A stretch of 64,000 nucleotides of DNA from Streptomyces iranensis (GCF_017874715.1 NZ_JAGGLR010000007.1:310001-374000), one strand, 5' to 3'. Positions 16,270 through 27,866 are shown, counted from the first letter of the stretch. Notes: generated from the sequence alone by a model not told the origin. Numbers and translations are program-made.

Positions 16270-17573
16270 CGTGTTTCTCCTTGAGCGGCTTCGTCGGATC
16301 CCTCGGGATCGGCGGCGTCCCCGCCAGTGCCTCGGGAAGCGAGCGGTTTGGTGGTGGACCACTGGGTGACCGGCATCGCCTGCCGCCAGCCGGTGAACGC
16401 CCCGACCGGGGTGGCGTGGGAGACGGCGAGGCGGACGAGGTCGCCGCCGTGGCCGCGGTACCAGTCGGCGAGCAGCGCCTCGGACTCCAGGGTCACGGTG
16501 TTGGCCACGATCCGGCCGCCCGGCGGCAGGGCCGCCCAGCACGCCTCCAGCACTCCGGGGGCGGTCAGGCCGCCGCCGATGAACACCGCGTCGGGGGCGG
16601 GCAGTCCGGCCAGCGCGTCCGGGGCGGCGCCGGTGACGACGGTCAGTCCGGGCACACCGAGCGCGGCGGCGTTGCGGCCGATGCGCTCGGCGCGCACCGC
16701 GTCGCGTTCGACCGAGACCGCCCGGCAGGTGCGGTGGGCGCGCATCCACTCCACGGCGATGGAGCCCGAGCCGCCGCCGACGTCCCACAGCAGCTCCCCG
16801 GGGGCGGGGGCCAGCGCGGCGAGGGTGACGGCCCGCACATGGCGCTTGGTCAGCTGGCCGTCGTGGTCGTACGCCGCCTCGGGCAGCCCCGGCACGAGCG
16901 ACAGCGGCCGGGCGCGGTCCGCCGGGGCGCAGTCGACGGCGATGACGTTGAGGGGGTCGCCGGGCGGGTGGGGCCACGCCTCGGCCGTGCCCTCGACACA
17001 GCGCTCCCCCGCGCTCCCCAACTGCTCCAGCACCCGCATCCGGCTCGGGCCGAAGCCGCGCTCCCCGAGCACCCCGGCCACCTCGGCGGGGGTATCCGCG
17101 CCCGCGCTGAGCACGAGCAGCCGCCGTCCGGCGTACAGCTCGCGGTTCAGCGTGGCCAGGGGGCGGCCGACCAGGCTGACCACCTCGGTCTCCTCCAGCG
17201 CCCAGCCGAGCCGCGCACAGGCCAGGGAGACGGACGACGGATGGGGCAGCACCCGCAGCCGCTCGGCGCCCAGCAGCTCGGCCAGGGTGCGGCCGATGCC
17301 GAAGAACATGGGGTCGCCGCTGGCCAGCACGGAGATCCGCCGCCCGGTGTGCGCGGCGAACAGCCCGGGGACGGCGGGGCGCAGCGGGGACGGCCAGGGC
17401 ACCCGTTCACCGGGGCACTCCGGCGGCAGCAGGCCCAGATGGCGCCGCCCGCCGATGACCACCTCGGCCGTGCGCAGCGCCTCCCGGGCGGCGGGGCCGA
17501 GTCCCTCCCAGCCCTCGGCGCCGATGCCGATGACGGTCACGGGGGGAGGCGGCGGCGGGCTCACGGTGGTCAC
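16266..17573 (-). CDS. cobL: Precorrin-6Y C5,15-methyltransferase (decarboxylating) CobL
   Basis: 435 residues: a CbiE methylase domain (VTVIGIGAEGWEGLGPAARE, ASGDPMFFGIG) followed by a CbiT domain (TKRHVRAVTLAAL, LWDVGGGSGSIAVEW). Together they methylate C5 and C15 and remove the acetate carboxyl on ring C. GTG start at 17573, with a Pro run after the first few residues and only a weak ribosome binding site. Followed by cobM with a 4-base overlap. Confidence 0.95.
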   Translation of the reverse strand: MTTVSPPPPPPVTVIGIGAEGWEGLGPAAREALRTAEVVIGGRRHLGLLPPECPGERVPWPSPLRPAVPGLFAAHTGRRISVLASGDPMFFGIGRTLAELLGAERLRVLPHPSSVSLACARLGWALEETEVVSLVGRPLATLNRELYAGRRLLVLSAGADTPAEVAGVLGERGFGPSRMRVLEQLGSAGERCVEGTAEAWPHPPGDPLNVIAVDCAPADRARPLSLVPGLPEAAYDHDGQLTKRHVRAVTLAALAPAPGELLWDVGGGSGSIAVEWMRAHRTCRAVSVERDAVRAERIGRNAAALGVPGLTVVTGAAPDALAGLPAPDAVFIGGGLTAPGVLEACWAALPPGGRIVANTVTLESEALLADWYRGHGGDLVRLAVSHATPVGAFTGWRQAMPVTQWSTTKPLASRGTGGDAADPEGSDEAAQGETR

Positions 17574-17613
17574 CTTCAGGGTCGGGGACGGTCCACGAAA
17601 CTCTACTGACCTG

Positions 17614-18438
17614 CTACGACGCCCCGGCCCCCGGCTCCCGCTCCAGCCCGCGCCCCGCCACCTCGGGGTTCCTCTCCCCCGTCTGTTCCCGCGCCTGCTC
17701 CCGCTCGCGCTCCAGGTCCGCCAGCGCGAGCAGTTGCTGGACGGTCATGTCCTCGGGGATCGGCACCGGCGCCGGAGTCCGCAGCGGCGGCTGCCAGCCC
17801 TCGTCCGGGGCCCAGCGCCGTATGATCCGGGCCGGTGCCCCGGCCACCACGGCGTGGTCGGGCACCTCGCCCCGTACGACCGCGCCCGCCGCGACCACCA
17901 CATTGCGGCCCAGCCGTGCCCCCGGCAGGATCACCGCGCCCGCGCCCAGCCAGCTGCCGGGGCCGATGTGGACGGGTGCGGAGCGTGGCCACTGGCGGCC
18001 GATGGGCTGGTCCGGATCGTCGTAGGAGTGGTTGTCGCTGGTCACATAGACGTACGGACCGCAGAAGACATCGTCGCCGAACTCCACACTCACGGAGGCG
18101 ATCACATGGCTGCCCCGGCCCAGCACCACGCCGTTGCCGATGCGCAGCACCGGTTCGGGGCCGAGGTCCACATCCGGCATCATGCCGGCGGTGAGGGTCA
18201 CCTGCTCGCCGATGACGCAGTGCTCGCCGAGCTCGATCCACGGTTCGCCGAAGAGGGTGCCCTGGGGGAACGCCAGCCGGGTGCCGACGCCGATGCGGCC
18301 GAAGCGGTACGGGCCGGGGCGCTCGGCGGTCACCGCGCCGGCCCGCTGTACGGCGCGCCATCCACGGTGGACCAGACGGGAAGTGACCCGTCCGCACCAG
18401 CTTCGCCAGGATGAGAACACGTTCTCGTTCTTCGGCAT
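17614..18438 (-). CDS. Hexapeptide-repeat acyltransferase (left-handed beta-helix)
   Basis: 274 residues. From about residue 40 the chain shows hexapeptide periodicity (IGNGVVLGRGSHVIASVSVE, LGAGAVILPGARLGRNVVV), with the active-site-type histidine in SDNHSY and the C-terminal AVVAGAPARIIRRW common to CysE/MaaA-like O- or N-acetyltransferases. The tail from about residue 225 is Glu/Arg-rich and probably coiled. ATG 18438 (MPKNENVF) is chosen; starts further upstream would run into the next gene. Substrate unknown; its placement between cobL and an Fe-S protein gives no clear hint. Confidence 0.8.
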   Translation of the reverse strand: MPKNENVFSSWRSWCGRVTSRLVHRGWRAVQRAGAVTAERPGPYRFGRIGVGTRLAFPQGTLFGEPWIELGEHCVIGEQVTLTAGMMPDVDLGPEPVLRIGNGVVLGRGSHVIASVSVEFGDDVFCGPYVYVTSDNHSYDDPDQPIGRQWPRSAPVHIGPGSWLGAGAVILPGARLGRNVVVAAGAVVRGEVPDHAVVAGAPARIIRRWAPDEGWQPPLRTPAPVPIPEDMTVQQLLALADLEREREQAREQTGERNPEVAGRGLEREPGAGAS

Positions 18439-18475
18439 TCGCCCACCGTATCGGCCCATCGGGAGAGCGTCCGCC

Positions 18476-19234
18476 TCACCCCGGCGGCCCGCCCCCACTC
18501 CCCCGCCCCGGCGCCTCGTGCAAGACGCAGTCGCCGCACAACCCGCCACCCGGCACCCGGTAGTAGAGACAGCAGGTGCGGCGCCGGTAGCCGAGCGGCG
18601 CGGTGCTCAGGGTGCCTGCGTCGCGCAGCGGCGGGTGGTCGAGCTGGGCGCGCGCCAGCTCCACGGCCCGGTCCGCCGCCTCGGTGAGGCCGCGCGCCCG
18701 GCACCAGTCGTGCAGCACCCGCACCGAACCGATCAGCGCCGAGGCCTCGTTGCCCCACAGCAGCCGTCCCGAGACCCGGTACGCCCGCTCGACGGCACGG
18801 TGCAGCGGCATCAGATGGACGGACGCCGCGGTGCCCAGCTGACCGGCGAGTCCGCCCGGTTCGCCCATCACGGACAACACGCCGGGCCACCACAGGTCGT
18901 CGGGGGCGACCCGCCCGGGGTTCCACCACAGCCGGTCGGGCCGGAGGTGGGGCACCGCGCCGGAGAGGGCCGCAGGGCCGAGCGCGAGCGACCACACCCG
19001 GGCGGCGAGCCCCTGGAAGACGAGCGAGGCCGCGACCCTCGGCTCATCGGTGCGCAGGCTCGCGGCGACCGCCTCGACACGGGCGCGCAGCACCGGCCCG
19101 GCGGCGCCCGTTCCGGTCAGCCGGTACGCCTCGCCGATCCGCGCGTACCCCTCCGCGCTCGGATCGCCGCTGCCGGTGCGCAGCGCGAAGAACGGCCCGA
19201 CCCGCGCCGCGTCCGGCAGCGGCGCCTCATCCAC
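18476..19234 (-). CDS. FhuF-like (2Fe-2S) protein, putative ferric reductase
   Basis: 252 residues. The C-terminus carries the FhuF [2Fe-2S] signature Cys221-Cys222-x10-Cys233-x2-Cys236 (RRTCCLYYRVPGGGLCGDC). The upstream helical domain (LWWNPGRVAPDDLWW, LWGNEASAL) is that of FhuF/siderophore-iron reductases. The usual role is release of iron from ferric siderophores in the cytoplasm. No siderophore gene is adjacent; instead it starts (GTG 19234) 8 bases inside the meaB stop region, implying translational coupling with the methylmalonyl-CoA mutase operon. A link to cobalamin or Fe-S redox chemistry is conceivable but only inferred. Confidence 0.8.
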   Translation of the reverse strand: MDEAPLPDAARVGPFFALRTGSGDPSAEGYARIGEAYRLTGTGAAGPVLRARVEAVAASLRTDEPRVAASLVFQGLAARVWSLALGPAALSGAVPHLRPDRLWWNPGRVAPDDLWWPGVLSVMGEPGGLAGQLGTAASVHLMPLHRAVERAYRVSGRLLWGNEASALIGSVRVLHDWCRARGLTEAADRAVELARAQLDHPPLRDAGTLSTAPLGYRRRTCCLYYRVPGGGLCGDCVLHEAPGRGSGGGPPG

Positions 19235-20224
19235 CGTCGGCCGGGCCCTGGAACGCCTCCAGCAGCCGGTCCGCCGCCAGCGTGGCCGTCAGCGCGCCCT
19301 CACGGACCCGCTGCTCCAGCTCGGGCCCGAGCCGCCGCACCTCGGGGTGGGCGTGCAGCCGCGCGAGCAGCTGGTCGCGCACCATCGACCAGGTCCAGTC
19401 CACCTGTTGGTCGCGCCGCTTGGCGTGCAGCGCGCCCGTGGCCTCCAGCACCTGGCGGTGCTGCTCCAGGCGCTCCCACACCACATCGAGCCCGATGGAC
19501 TCGCGGGCGCTGCAGGTGAGCACCGGCGGGTTCCAGGGCGCGTCCGGCGGCTGCAACAGCCGCAGCGCGCCCGCCAGTTCACGGGCCGCCGACTTCGCAT
19601 CCCGCGCGTGCGGTCCGTCGGCCTTGTTGATGGTGACCACATCGGCCAGCTCCAGGACGCCCTTCTTGATGCCCTGGAGCTGATCGCCGGTGCGGGCCAG
19701 GGAGAGCAGCAGGAAGGAGTCGACCATGTTGGCCACCGCGGTCTCGGACTGGCCCACGCCCACGGTCTCCACCAGCACCACGTCATAGCCCGCGGCCTCC
19801 ATGACGACCATGGACTCGCGGGTGGCGCGGGCGACCCCGCCCAGCGTCCCGGCGCTGGGCGAGGGCCGTACGAAGGCATCGGGGTCCACCGCCAGCCGCT
19901 CCATCCGGGTCTTGTCGCCCAGGATGGAGCCGCCGGTGCGGGTCGAGGAGGGGTCGACGGCCAGGACCGCGACCTTGTGGCCGACCCCGGTGAGCATGGT
20001 GCCCAGGGCGTCGATGAAGGTGGACTTGCCGACACCGGGCACCCCGCTGATGCCGATCCGCCGGGCCCCGCCGGTGTGCGGGAGCAGCTCGACCAGCAGC
20101 CGCTGTGCGAGGTCGTGGTGGTCGGGGCGGGTGGACTCGACGAGCGTGATCGCACGCGCGATGTACGCGCGCTTACCGTCGAGTACGCCCTTGGCATACT
20201 CCTCGATGTCGATCGTCCGTGGCA

Positions 20225-20225
<1 letters not shown>
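19227..20225 (-). CDS. meaB: Methylmalonyl-CoA mutase-associated GTPase MeaB
   Basis: 332 residues. G3E-family P-loop GTPase that gates cobalamin loading and protects methylmalonyl-CoA mutase. Walker A GVPGVGKST at 61-69, Walker B/switch region VLVETVGVGQSE and the base-recognition motif NKAD are all present, with the dimerisation arm at the C-terminus. Start overlaps the mutB stop by one base (TAATG). The older family name ArgK does not apply in this context. Confidence 0.95.
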
Positions 20226-22452
<2,227 letters not shown>

Positions 22453-22453
<1 letters not shown>

Positions 22454-24336
22454 CACGCCACCCCCATGGTGTCCAGAGCCGAGGAGAGCACCTCGACCGC
22501 GTCGCAGCCCGCGAAGACGTATCCGTCCACTCCGGCCCGCTCGTACTCGTCCCTGTGTGCCCCCGGCCGTCCGGCCAGGTAGACCCGGGCCGCCCCGGCC
22601 GCCTTCAGCCGCTCGGCCACGGCGGCCGCCTCCTCCGCGTACAGCTTGTCGCTGGAGCACAGGCAGGCCACCCGGGCGCCGCTGGCGGTGAACGCCTCGG
22701 CGACCGTCTCCGGGGTCACGGTGACCGGCTCGTGAACCGCCTCGATGCCGCCCGCCTGGAAGAGGTTGGAGGCGAAGGAGGCGCGGGCGGTGTGCGCGGC
22801 GGCGGGGCCCAGCGCGGCCAGGAAGATCCTTGGCCGGCCGCCCTCGGCCGCCAGCCGGGCGTCGGAGCGGGTGCGCAGCGCCTCGTACGCCTCGTCGTGG
22901 CGCACCCTCGGCAGTCCGCCGTCGGGCTGCTCGGGCGCGGGGTCGCGCTCGACGGGCCGCTCGGCGAGGTTCGGGAACTCGCTGACGCCGGTGATCGGCT
23001 TCTTGCGGCGGGCGAGGGCACGGGCGCGGCGGGCCCAGGTCTCCGCGAGCCGGTCGCGGACCAGCCCGGAGGCGAGGGCCGCGGCCATGCCCCCGGCGCG
23101 CTCGATCTCCTGGAACCAGGCCCAGGCGGCGCGGGCGACGTCGTCGGTGAGCTTCTCGACGTACCAGGAGCCGCCGGCCGGGTCGATCACCCGGGCCAGA
23201 TGCGACTCCTCCAGCAGGATCGTGGAGGTGTTGCGGGCGATGCGCCGGGCGAAGTCGTCGGGGAGGCCGATGGCGCTGTCGAAGGGCAGCACGGTGACCG
23301 CGTCCGCGCCGCCGACGCCCCCGGCGAGGGTGGCCACGGTGGTGCGCAGCATGTTCACCCAGGGGTCGCGCCGGGTCATCATCACCGGCGAGGTCACCGC
23401 GTGCTGACGCTGGGCGCGCGCCTGTGAGGGCGCGCCGCACGCCTGCGCCACGCGCGCCCACAGGCGCCGGGCGGCCCGGAGCTTGGCGATGGTGAGGAAC
23501 TGGTCGGCGGTGGCCGCGTAGCGGAACTCCAGTTGCGCGCAGGCGGCTTCGACGCTCAGCCCCTCCCCGGTGAGGGTGCGCAGATACGCCACGGCGGCGG
23601 CGAGGGAGCAACCGAGCTCCTCGGCGGCGCCGGCGCCCGCCTCGTGGTACGGCAGCGCGTCCACGGCGAAGGCCCGCACCCCCGGGTGGTCACGGTCACA
23701 GGTCAGCGCGAGGTCGGCGGCGGCGGCCAGCTGCCCGGCCAGGCCCTCGTCGCGTCCGGTACGGGCCGCGAGCCCCAGCGGGTCCGCGCCGAGATTGCCG
23801 AGCGCGGCGCCGGGCGGCACCTCGCGGCCGGCGTAGAGCCGCAGCAGGGCGCGGGCGGCGTCCTCGAAGTCGGCGCCCGCGTCGAGGGCGACGGTGGCGA
23901 GGTCGAGATAGACCCCCTTCAGCGCCTCGGGCAGGGCGTCCACGGGCACCCCGGCCGCGCCGACGGCGAGCCAGACCGAACCGGCGCCGTTCTCCAGGTC
24001 GGCGAGGATCGCCTGGTTGGTGCGCGCCGGATCGGGGTGGGCGTGGCGCTGGCGGACGTCCCAGCCGGATACCGCGGAGCCCTCGGCCCGGCCGCCGCGC
24101 ACGAAGGGCGCGAAGCCGGGGAATCCGGCGTCCCCCGGGGCGTCGGCGGCGGTGTAGAGGGGCTGGACGGTGATTCCGTCCTCGAGTGCGGTCGCGAGGG
24201 CCTCTTCGGCCTCGGCGCCCACGGCGTCCGAGGTGCCGGTTTTACGCAGCACGCCTTCGACGAGGTGGCGCCATTGGTCTCGCGTCACTTCCGGGAAATC
24301 GTCGGCTAGGGGAAGCCCGTCGGGCAGGACCGTCAT
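22453..24336 (-). CDS. mutA: Methylmalonyl-CoA mutase small (beta) subunit
   Basis: 627 residues, homologous to the large subunit but lacking the cobalt-ligand motif DxHxxG in its C-terminal domain, as expected for the structural subunit. VIDPAGGSWYVEKLTDDVA and ARNTSTILLEESHLARVIDP mark the family. It begins MTVLPDGLPLADDFPE, the normal Streptomyces N-terminus, yet the bases before the ATG read CCTCCTCCT (anti-Shine-Dalgarno) with TAGCCT six bases upstream of the ATG. A leaderless transcript is therefore likely. First gene of mutA-mutB-meaB-fhuF-like, each overlapping the next. Confidence 0.95.
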
Positions 24337-24342
24337 AGGAGG

Positions 24343-24348
24343 AGGCTA
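24343..24348 (-). promoter_or_regulatory. Candidate -10 element for a leaderless mutA transcript
   Basis: On the minus strand TAGCCT ends exactly six bases before the mutA ATG, the spacing expected when transcription starts at the A of ATG. No Shine-Dalgarno sequence exists upstream and no strong -35 was found. Inference from spacing. Confidence 0.4.
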
Positions 24349-24411
24349 ATGGGGTCCGCTAAAGCCGGAGCAGTGGTTAGGGCTGTGAGCTTACTCTCTA
24401 GTGATCTATGA
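24349..24411 (+). CDS. Possible 20-codon mini-ORF with strong ribosome binding site and a TTA codon
   Basis: AGGAGGAGG (24337-24345) lies 3 bases before ATG 24349; the frame runs 20 codons to TGA 24409-24411. Codon 15 is TTA (24391), the rare bldA-dependent codon. Codon use is AT-rich, unlike neighbouring genes. The same purine run is, on the other strand, the pyrimidine run before the mutA ATG, so the match may be accidental. If transcribed, the RNA would end at the hairpin plus T-run at 24535-24586. Confidence 0.25.
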   Translation: MGSAKAGAVVRAVSLLSSDL

Positions 24412-24534
24412 GGTGAGTCCTAGGGATTTCAGGGGTGGCGACGGCCCACGGCCGGGGTGTGTGAGGCGGATGGGCCCGCCACGGGGCCGCGGGACATGTG
24501 CTCGCTCCGTCGCCGACGACCCGGACGCACAGAG

Positions 24535-24586
24535 GCCCGCCCGGTGCGACGGGGGATGCACACCGGGCGGGCTCGAAGACCTTTTT
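24535..24586 (+). terminator. Intrinsic terminator (12-bp stem, T-run on the plus side)
   Basis: Perfect 12-bp inverted repeat GCCCGCCCGGTG (24535-24546) and CACCGGGCGGGC (24561-24572) with a 14-base loop, followed 9 bases later by TTTTT (24582-24586) on the plus strand. It lies about 60 bases beyond the P450 stop on the minus strand, where the hairpin alone could terminate, but the T-run orientation favours plus-strand transcription. Confidence 0.75.
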
Positions 24587-24635
24587 ACCGCATCGGCGGG
24601 GGGTTATGCATCAAAAACCTGTTCGCTTCCTCCGA

Positions 24636-25898
24636 TCACCATGCGACAGGCAGCGAGATCAGGCCACGCGCGCGGATCGTCGGCCGCCACCGGAGCCGCT
24701 CCCTCGGGACGTCCAGCCGCAGCCCCGGGAAACGGCGAAGCAGCGCGGCCAGAGCGGTTTCCATCTCCATTCGGGCCAGCGGCGCGCCGAGGCAGTAGTG
24801 GATGCCATGGCCGAGCGCAAGGTGACCGGACCGGCCAAGATGTGGATTGAACTCGTCCGGATCCTTGAAGTGGGCCGGGTCACGGTGGGCCGAGGCCACC
24901 GACAGCAGCACGGTCTCCCCGGCGGGAATGGTCACCCCGCCGATCTCGATGTCCTCCAGCGGGAAGCGGCGGATCCCCAGCGACGCCGGGCCCTCGTACC
25001 GCGCCAGCTCGTCGAATGCGGCCGCGAGACCGCTCGGATCCTCGCGCAGCTCCTGGAGGACCGTGGGGTGGTCGAGCAGGGTGAGCACCGAATTGGCGAT
25101 GAGATGGACGGTGTTCTCGTACCCCGCGAGGAGGATGAGGAAGGCGAGCGAGGTCAGTTCGTCCTCGCTGAGCCTGCCGCCGTCGCCGTCGCCGTTGCCG
25201 TCGCCGTCGCCCCCACCGTCCCCGGCCTCGTCGTCCCGGACCCGGATCAGATCCGAGAGCAGATCGTCCGCGGGCTCGGCGCGCTTCTTCGCGATCAGCT
25301 CGGTGTAGAAGCGCAGCATGCTGCCGACCGCTTCCTTCGCCGCCCGCGGCCGCGCCGGATCGGGGGTGATCAGGGCGTCGCTCCAGGCCCGGAAGTCGCG
25401 CCGGTCGCGCTGCGGGACGCCGAGCAGATCGCAGATGACGATGATGGGCAACTGCCCGGCGTAGGCGGCCAGGAGGTCCGCGCGGCCGTCGGACTCGATG
25501 GCGTCGAGCAGCTCCTCCGCGACTCGCCGGACCGGTTCGCGCATCTTCTCCACCCGGCCGGGGGTGAACGCCTTGACCACCAGCCGGCGCACCCGGGTGT
25601 GGTCCGGCGGGTCCATGTTGAGCAGATTGGTGTCGAGGGCGGGCGGCAGGGAGAAGCCGCTGTAGTTGCCCGGCGCGGCGTGGCGCTTGTCCAGGGCGAT
25701 GCGCGGATCGGCGAACAGCCGCCGCACATCCTCGTAACGGGTCACCAGCCAGGCGGGGCGTCCGTCGGTGCCGGCGATCCGGTGGACCGGGCCGGCCTCG
25801 CGCAGCTTGGCCAGGGCCGGGTAGAGATCCTCGATCAGCGGGGCGGTGTCAACGAGCTCCGGGCCGTCCGTTCCGGCGGCGTTCGCGGTGTTCTGCAT
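24636..25898 (-). CDS. Cytochrome P450 (CYP107-like)
   Basis: 420 residues. Heme-thiolate monooxygenase with cysteine ligand Cys369 in LGHGIHYCLGAPLAR (the usual first Phe is Leu), I-helix AGYENT in place of the common AGxxT, K-helix E-L-A-R, and MDPPDHTRVRRLV. Between helices, at about residues 214-228, is an acidic Asp/Gly/Asn run (GDGGGDGDGNGDGDGG) encoded by GGCGAC-type repeats; it is not part of the conserved fold. The start ATG 25898 gives the normal length; the frame is open further upstream without homology. It follows a MAB_1171c/ImmA/XRE set on the same strand. Substrate unknown; no ferredoxin gene is adjacent. Confidence 0.9.
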   Translation of the reverse strand: MQNTANAAGTDGPELVDTAPLIEDLYPALAKLREAGPVHRIAGTDGRPAWLVTRYEDVRRLFADPRIALDKRHAAPGNYSGFSLPPALDTNLLNMDPPDHTRVRRLVVKAFTPGRVEKMREPVRRVAEELLDAIESDGRADLLAAYAGQLPIIVICDLLGVPQRDRRDFRAWSDALITPDPARPRAAKEAVGSMLRFYTELIAKKRAEPADDLLSDLIRVRDDEAGDGGGDGDGNGDGDGGRLSEDELTSLAFLILLAGYENTVHLIANSVLTLLDHPTVLQELREDPSGLAAAFDELARYEGPASLGIRRFPLEDIEIGGVTIPAGETVLLSVASAHRDPAHFKDPDEFNPHLGRSGHLALGHGIHYCLGAPLARMEMETALAALLRRFPGLRLDVPRERLRWRPTIRARGLISLPVAW

Positions 25899-26092
25899 GG
25901 ATCCCGACTCTAGGCCGTGGCGTCCCCGGTGCCTGGACGGGTGGGCCATTCCAGCCCGTCCAGGCGATGTGCACGCCGGTCGTGAATAGTGGTGGCCGGG
26001 AGGCGGCGCCGGGGCTGAACCTCCCCGGCGCCGCCTGTGCCACGGGCGGCCCCGACCCCCGTCCAGGGCCACCTCGTCTGTGATCCCCCCGT

Positions 26093-27310
26093 TCACCGCC
26101 GCTGGGCGGCGGTCTCCTCTCTCAGTTCCGCGAGTACCTCGTCCACCAGCGGCAGGTGGTAGACGTCGGCGACGCGGGCCAGATGCTCGTGCTCCTCCAC
26201 CAGTTCGGCCCCTGTCGTCATCACCACGCTGTCCGCCGCGGACTCCGGCACATGTCCGTCTGCTTGATTCAGCAAACCGCGTCTGAGCGCCGCTGCTTCC
26301 ACTACGGCAGCAAGTTGCCAATCGTCGAGTCGCGCCGCGCCGCCCTTGACATGCGCAATCTCCAGCGCGCGGGACTCCACATGACGCCGTACGCCGCGCT
26401 GGACGTCCCGGATCTCCGCCATCTGGCGGTTGGCCCGCCACTCCAGATCCGCGAACGGCCACCAGCCGGTCCAGCCGGACTGCCCCATGGACACCTCGGG
26501 GGCCTGCTCGGTGACCTCCCGCCACAGCGGCCGCAGCCTCCGGAAGCGGCGCCACGCGGAGGCCCTCGGGCCCACGGCGGGGATGGCGAAACCGGCCAGC
26601 ACCAGGAGCGCCGCGACGGACGCGGTCAGCGGGGCCACTCCATTGGACAGCCAGTACAGCTCATGGCCCGCCCAGGAGAAGACGAAACCGATCAGCTTGC
26701 AGGCACAGTACGCCAGTCCCAGCCAGCATCCGGCGGCCAGCACCCGCAGCCCCCGGGCCAGCCATGACCCGCGCAGGCTGGCGGCATAGCGCGGGCACAG
26801 GATGCCGAGCCCCGCCAGACCGGCTCCGAAAATGGCCAGATACAGCACCAGGAAGAGGACCACTCCGGGGGCGTCGGCGTAGGCGGTGCTGAAGTCGCGG
26901 GGGTGCTCCACGGCGTCCGGGCGGCCCACCGCGAAGCCGACGACCGCCACCGTCCACGCCACCGCCACGGCGGCGACCACCGCGCGGGTCGGCACCGCGG
27001 AGCCCGTCCAGCGCAGCAGCAGCACCAGGGCACCGGTGGCGAACACCACGACGGAGGAGTAGAGGAAGACCATGGCGAGATTGGCGACGCCCACCAGCCC
27101 GTCGAACCAGCGGTAGACGCTGGGCGCGGAGAGCAGGAACACGTTCGCCACGGCCGCGGTCATCACACACGCCAGGCCGAGATCGGCGTTGGCGCGGTCG
27201 CGGAACCAGGCGCGGGCCTTGTAACCGGCCATCGCCCAGGCGGCGGCGCCGAAGCACAGATAGACGAGGTCAAACACCGGCGTCACCGCCCGGTTCGCCG
27301 CGTACGCCAT
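26093..27310 (-). CDS. MAB_1171c-like integral membrane protein (DUF6545 type)
   Basis: About 405 residues. Seven or so hydrophobic helices fill the first 250 residues, followed by a soluble C-terminal domain (RRLRPLWREVTEQAPEV, AEIRDVQRGVRRHVESRALE) of the kind found in MAB_1171c family proteins, which are annotated as putative transporters but whose function is unknown. The start at 27310 overlaps the ImmA-like gene by 41 bases; a start at 27340 is also open. In Streptomyces such genes recur downstream of an XRE regulator and an ImmA/IrrE protease, as here, suggesting a membrane sensor or partner rather than a transporter (inference). Confidence 0.75.
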   Translation of the reverse strand: MAYAANRAVTPVFDLVYLCFGAAAWAMAGYKARAWFRDRANADLGLACVMTAAVANVFLLSAPSVYRWFDGLVGVANLAMVFLYSSVVVFATGALVLLLRWTGSAVPTRAVVAAVAVAWTVAVVGFAVGRPDAVEHPRDFSTAYADAPGVVLFLVLYLAIFGAGLAGLGILCPRYAASLRGSWLARGLRVLAAGCWLGLAYCACKLIGFVFSWAGHELYWLSNGVAPLTASVAALLVLAGFAIPAVGPRASAWRRFRRLRPLWREVTEQAPEVSMGQSGWTGWWPFADLEWRANRQMAEIRDVQRGVRRHVESRALEIAHVKGGAARLDDWQLAAVVEAAALRRGLLNQADGHVPESAADSVVMTTGAELVEEHEHLARVADVYHLPLVDEVLAELREETAAQRR

Positions 27311-27866
27311 CGGTACGGTCCACCCCGTCGGTGCGCACATGGCGCAGCGCCGGGCCCAGCGCCGCGGCGAGTTCGGCCGCCCGGCCCCGGAGCGGCAGCC
27401 CGTGGTCCGGCGAGGTCGGCACCACGCGCTCCATCAGGAGGGTGCCCAGCACCTCGGTCTCGCGCTCGGTGAGGTTGTCGTAGCAGTGGTGACGGGCGAA
27501 GTCCGGGGTCATCCCCAGCCGGCGCATCGCGGTGGTCACGTCGACCGACGGCGTCCACATCCGCAGCGCGTCCTCGGTGACCGCGGGGTCCTGCTCGTGC
27601 CCGAGCAGCAGATGGCCGATTTCATGCAGCACGATATGGATCTGGTGCCAGGGGGACGTCCTGAGCTCATAGAAGATCCAGTAGTCCTCGTCGGTGGAGG
27701 CGGTCATGCCCGAGACCACACCGCCCAGGCTCATCGGCACCAGATGGACGGGGCGTCCGACGCGGCGGGCCACGAGGTCGCACAGACCGGGCAGGTCGGT
27801 CGAGGCGGGCAGCCCGAGCTCCTTGATGAGCTGCTTGCACCGCCGCCGCATCCGGCCCACTCGCAT
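27270..27866 (-). CDS. ImmA/IrrE-family zinc metallopeptidase
   Basis: 198 residues. Zinc protease motif HEIGHLLLGH at 81-90 (His81, Glu82, His85), preceded by VFYE-like WIFYELRTS, as in ImmA/IrrE (DUF955). These proteases cleave XRE-type repressors such as ImmR or DdrO; the adjacent XRE gene is the obvious candidate substrate. ATG 27866 is preferred for GAGGGTGG upstream and family length; ATG 27932, overlapping the XRE stop by 14 bases, is the alternative. Often annotated as a toxin component, which is not established. Confidence 0.85.
   Translation of the reverse strand: MRVGRMRRRCKQLIKELGLPASTDLPGLCDLVARRVGRPVHLVPMSLGGVVSGMTASTDEDYWIFYELRTSPWHQIHIVLHEIGHLLLGHEQDPAVTEDALRMWTPSVDVTTAMRRLGMTPDFARHHCYDNLTERETEVLGTLLMERVVPTSPDHGLPLRGRAAELAAALGPALRHVRTDGVDRTDGVRGEPGGDAGV

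Noticed and set aside
22454..23611. Open frame continuing upstream of mutB over mutA
   Set aside because: Residues there are Arg/Pro/Ala-rich and match nothing; mutA occupies the region in another phase with full family similarity.
25899..26555. N-terminal extension of the P450 frame
   Set aside because: No ribosome binding site or family similarity upstream of ATG 25898; it overlaps the MAB_1171c gene in another phase.
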